Assembly: GCA_910592005.1 (NCBI GenBank)
Contig: CAJVPP010001782.1
Span: 1 to 17,925 of the forward strand
Origin: Funneliformis mosseae
Lineage: Eukaryota; Glomeromycota; Glomeromycetes; Glomerales; Glomeraceae
Length of the DNA stretch: 17,925 bases
Reading direction: 5' to 3'
Below are positions 17,606-17,925 of the stretch, in pieces (position 1 is the stretch's first letter; the number at the start of each line of letters is the position of its first letter). The notes under the pieces are model-generated. The model did not search any database and was not told the origin of the DNA. It was given only the letters and a program-made list of their open reading frames with translations. The position numbers were made by a program, and so were the translations under genes.

Positions 17606-17618
17606 ATTTTGGCAAAAA
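17364..17618 (+). mobile_element. Retroposed fragment with A28 tail and target-site duplication
   Basis: The insert (17379-17602) ends with AATAAA (17547-17552), 23 bases of sequence and then 28 consecutive A. It is flanked by near-identical direct repeats ATTATTTGGCAAAAA (17364-17378) and ATTATTTTGGCAAAAA (17603-17618), differing by one T. A polyadenylation signal, A tail and duplications of about 15 bp are the signs of LINE-driven insertion of a processed, polyadenylated RNA. The 196-base body has no recognisable protein frame, so it may be the 3' UTR of an mRNA, a 5'-truncated LINE or a SINE. Weak A-box- and B-box-like strings (GGTCGATCC at 17453) leave the SINE option open. Confidence 0.6.
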
Positions 17619-17925
17619 AACAATTAGATTTAAAAAAATTCATAAAAATGTCTTATTAACGATTAAATCATTAGTTCACGCAACTAAAACGAAAACTAGA
17701 TATTTTATTAAAGATTCATTCCTCTGATAGAAAAAAATATATTTCCTAAAAATTATTCTTGTCGTTTCAATTTTAGGATGAATATACTGTTTTACAAAAC
17801 CCAAAATAGAAATTGTAAAATCTTCAAGGTGACACCAGATAACAATTATTTCTATTCATAGATTTCTATTAATAGATTAAATCGAATTTGAAACGAGTCG
17901 ATCTGAGAACAAAAATCGATTCCTG
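17619..17925. other. AT-rich 3' end of window
   Basis: No open frame, repeat or RNA gene that I can support. Confidence 0.4.

Overview
The window is very AT-rich eukaryotic DNA with short GT-AG introns (65-213 nt), long A and T tracts, AATAAA signals and much decayed transposon sequence. The kinase, BTB and TLDc families seen here are those hugely expanded in arbuscular mycorrhizal fungi. A Glomeromycotina genome such as Rhizophagus is my best guess; this is inference from family style, since no rRNA or marker gene is present.

Left part (1-5600): a promoter-like stretch is followed by a five-exon tyrosine-kinase-like protein kinase gene (1303-2682) whose frame is broken in the activation segment. 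Two bases after its stop begins a reading frame (2685) that first reads like the usual C-terminal tail of these fungal kinases. It then becomes an array of 44 leucine-rich repeats, each 20 residues (60 bp), of the 'LPxLPxSL' type best known from bacterial effectors and giant viruses. One 7-bp deletion in unit 6 splits the array into two frames. I read the whole as one ancestral kinase-LRR gene carrying several breaks.

Middle (5600-11100): about 2.4 kb of AT-rich intergenic DNA precedes a two-exon gene (8061-11068) encoding BTB, BACK and then three complete tandem TLDc domains. This is the best-preserved large gene here and an unusual architecture.

Right part (11100-17925): mostly gene-poor and rich in mobile-element relics. 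It holds a 654-bp Harbinger/Tourist-like MITE with TAA target duplications, a small gene for a 92-residue predicted secreted Cys-containing protein, a diverged copy of a repeat also found in kinase intron 1, a weak hAT-like MITE, and a minus-strand decayed Cys-rich coding relic. It ends with a palindrome cluster and a retroposed fragment with AATAAA, a 28-nt A tract and imperfect target-site duplications.

The kinase-LRR and BTB-TLDc genes lie on the same strand about 2.4 kb apart. A shared role (a recognition/signalling receptor next to a ubiquitin-ligase adaptor or V-ATPase-type regulator) is only a hypothesis.
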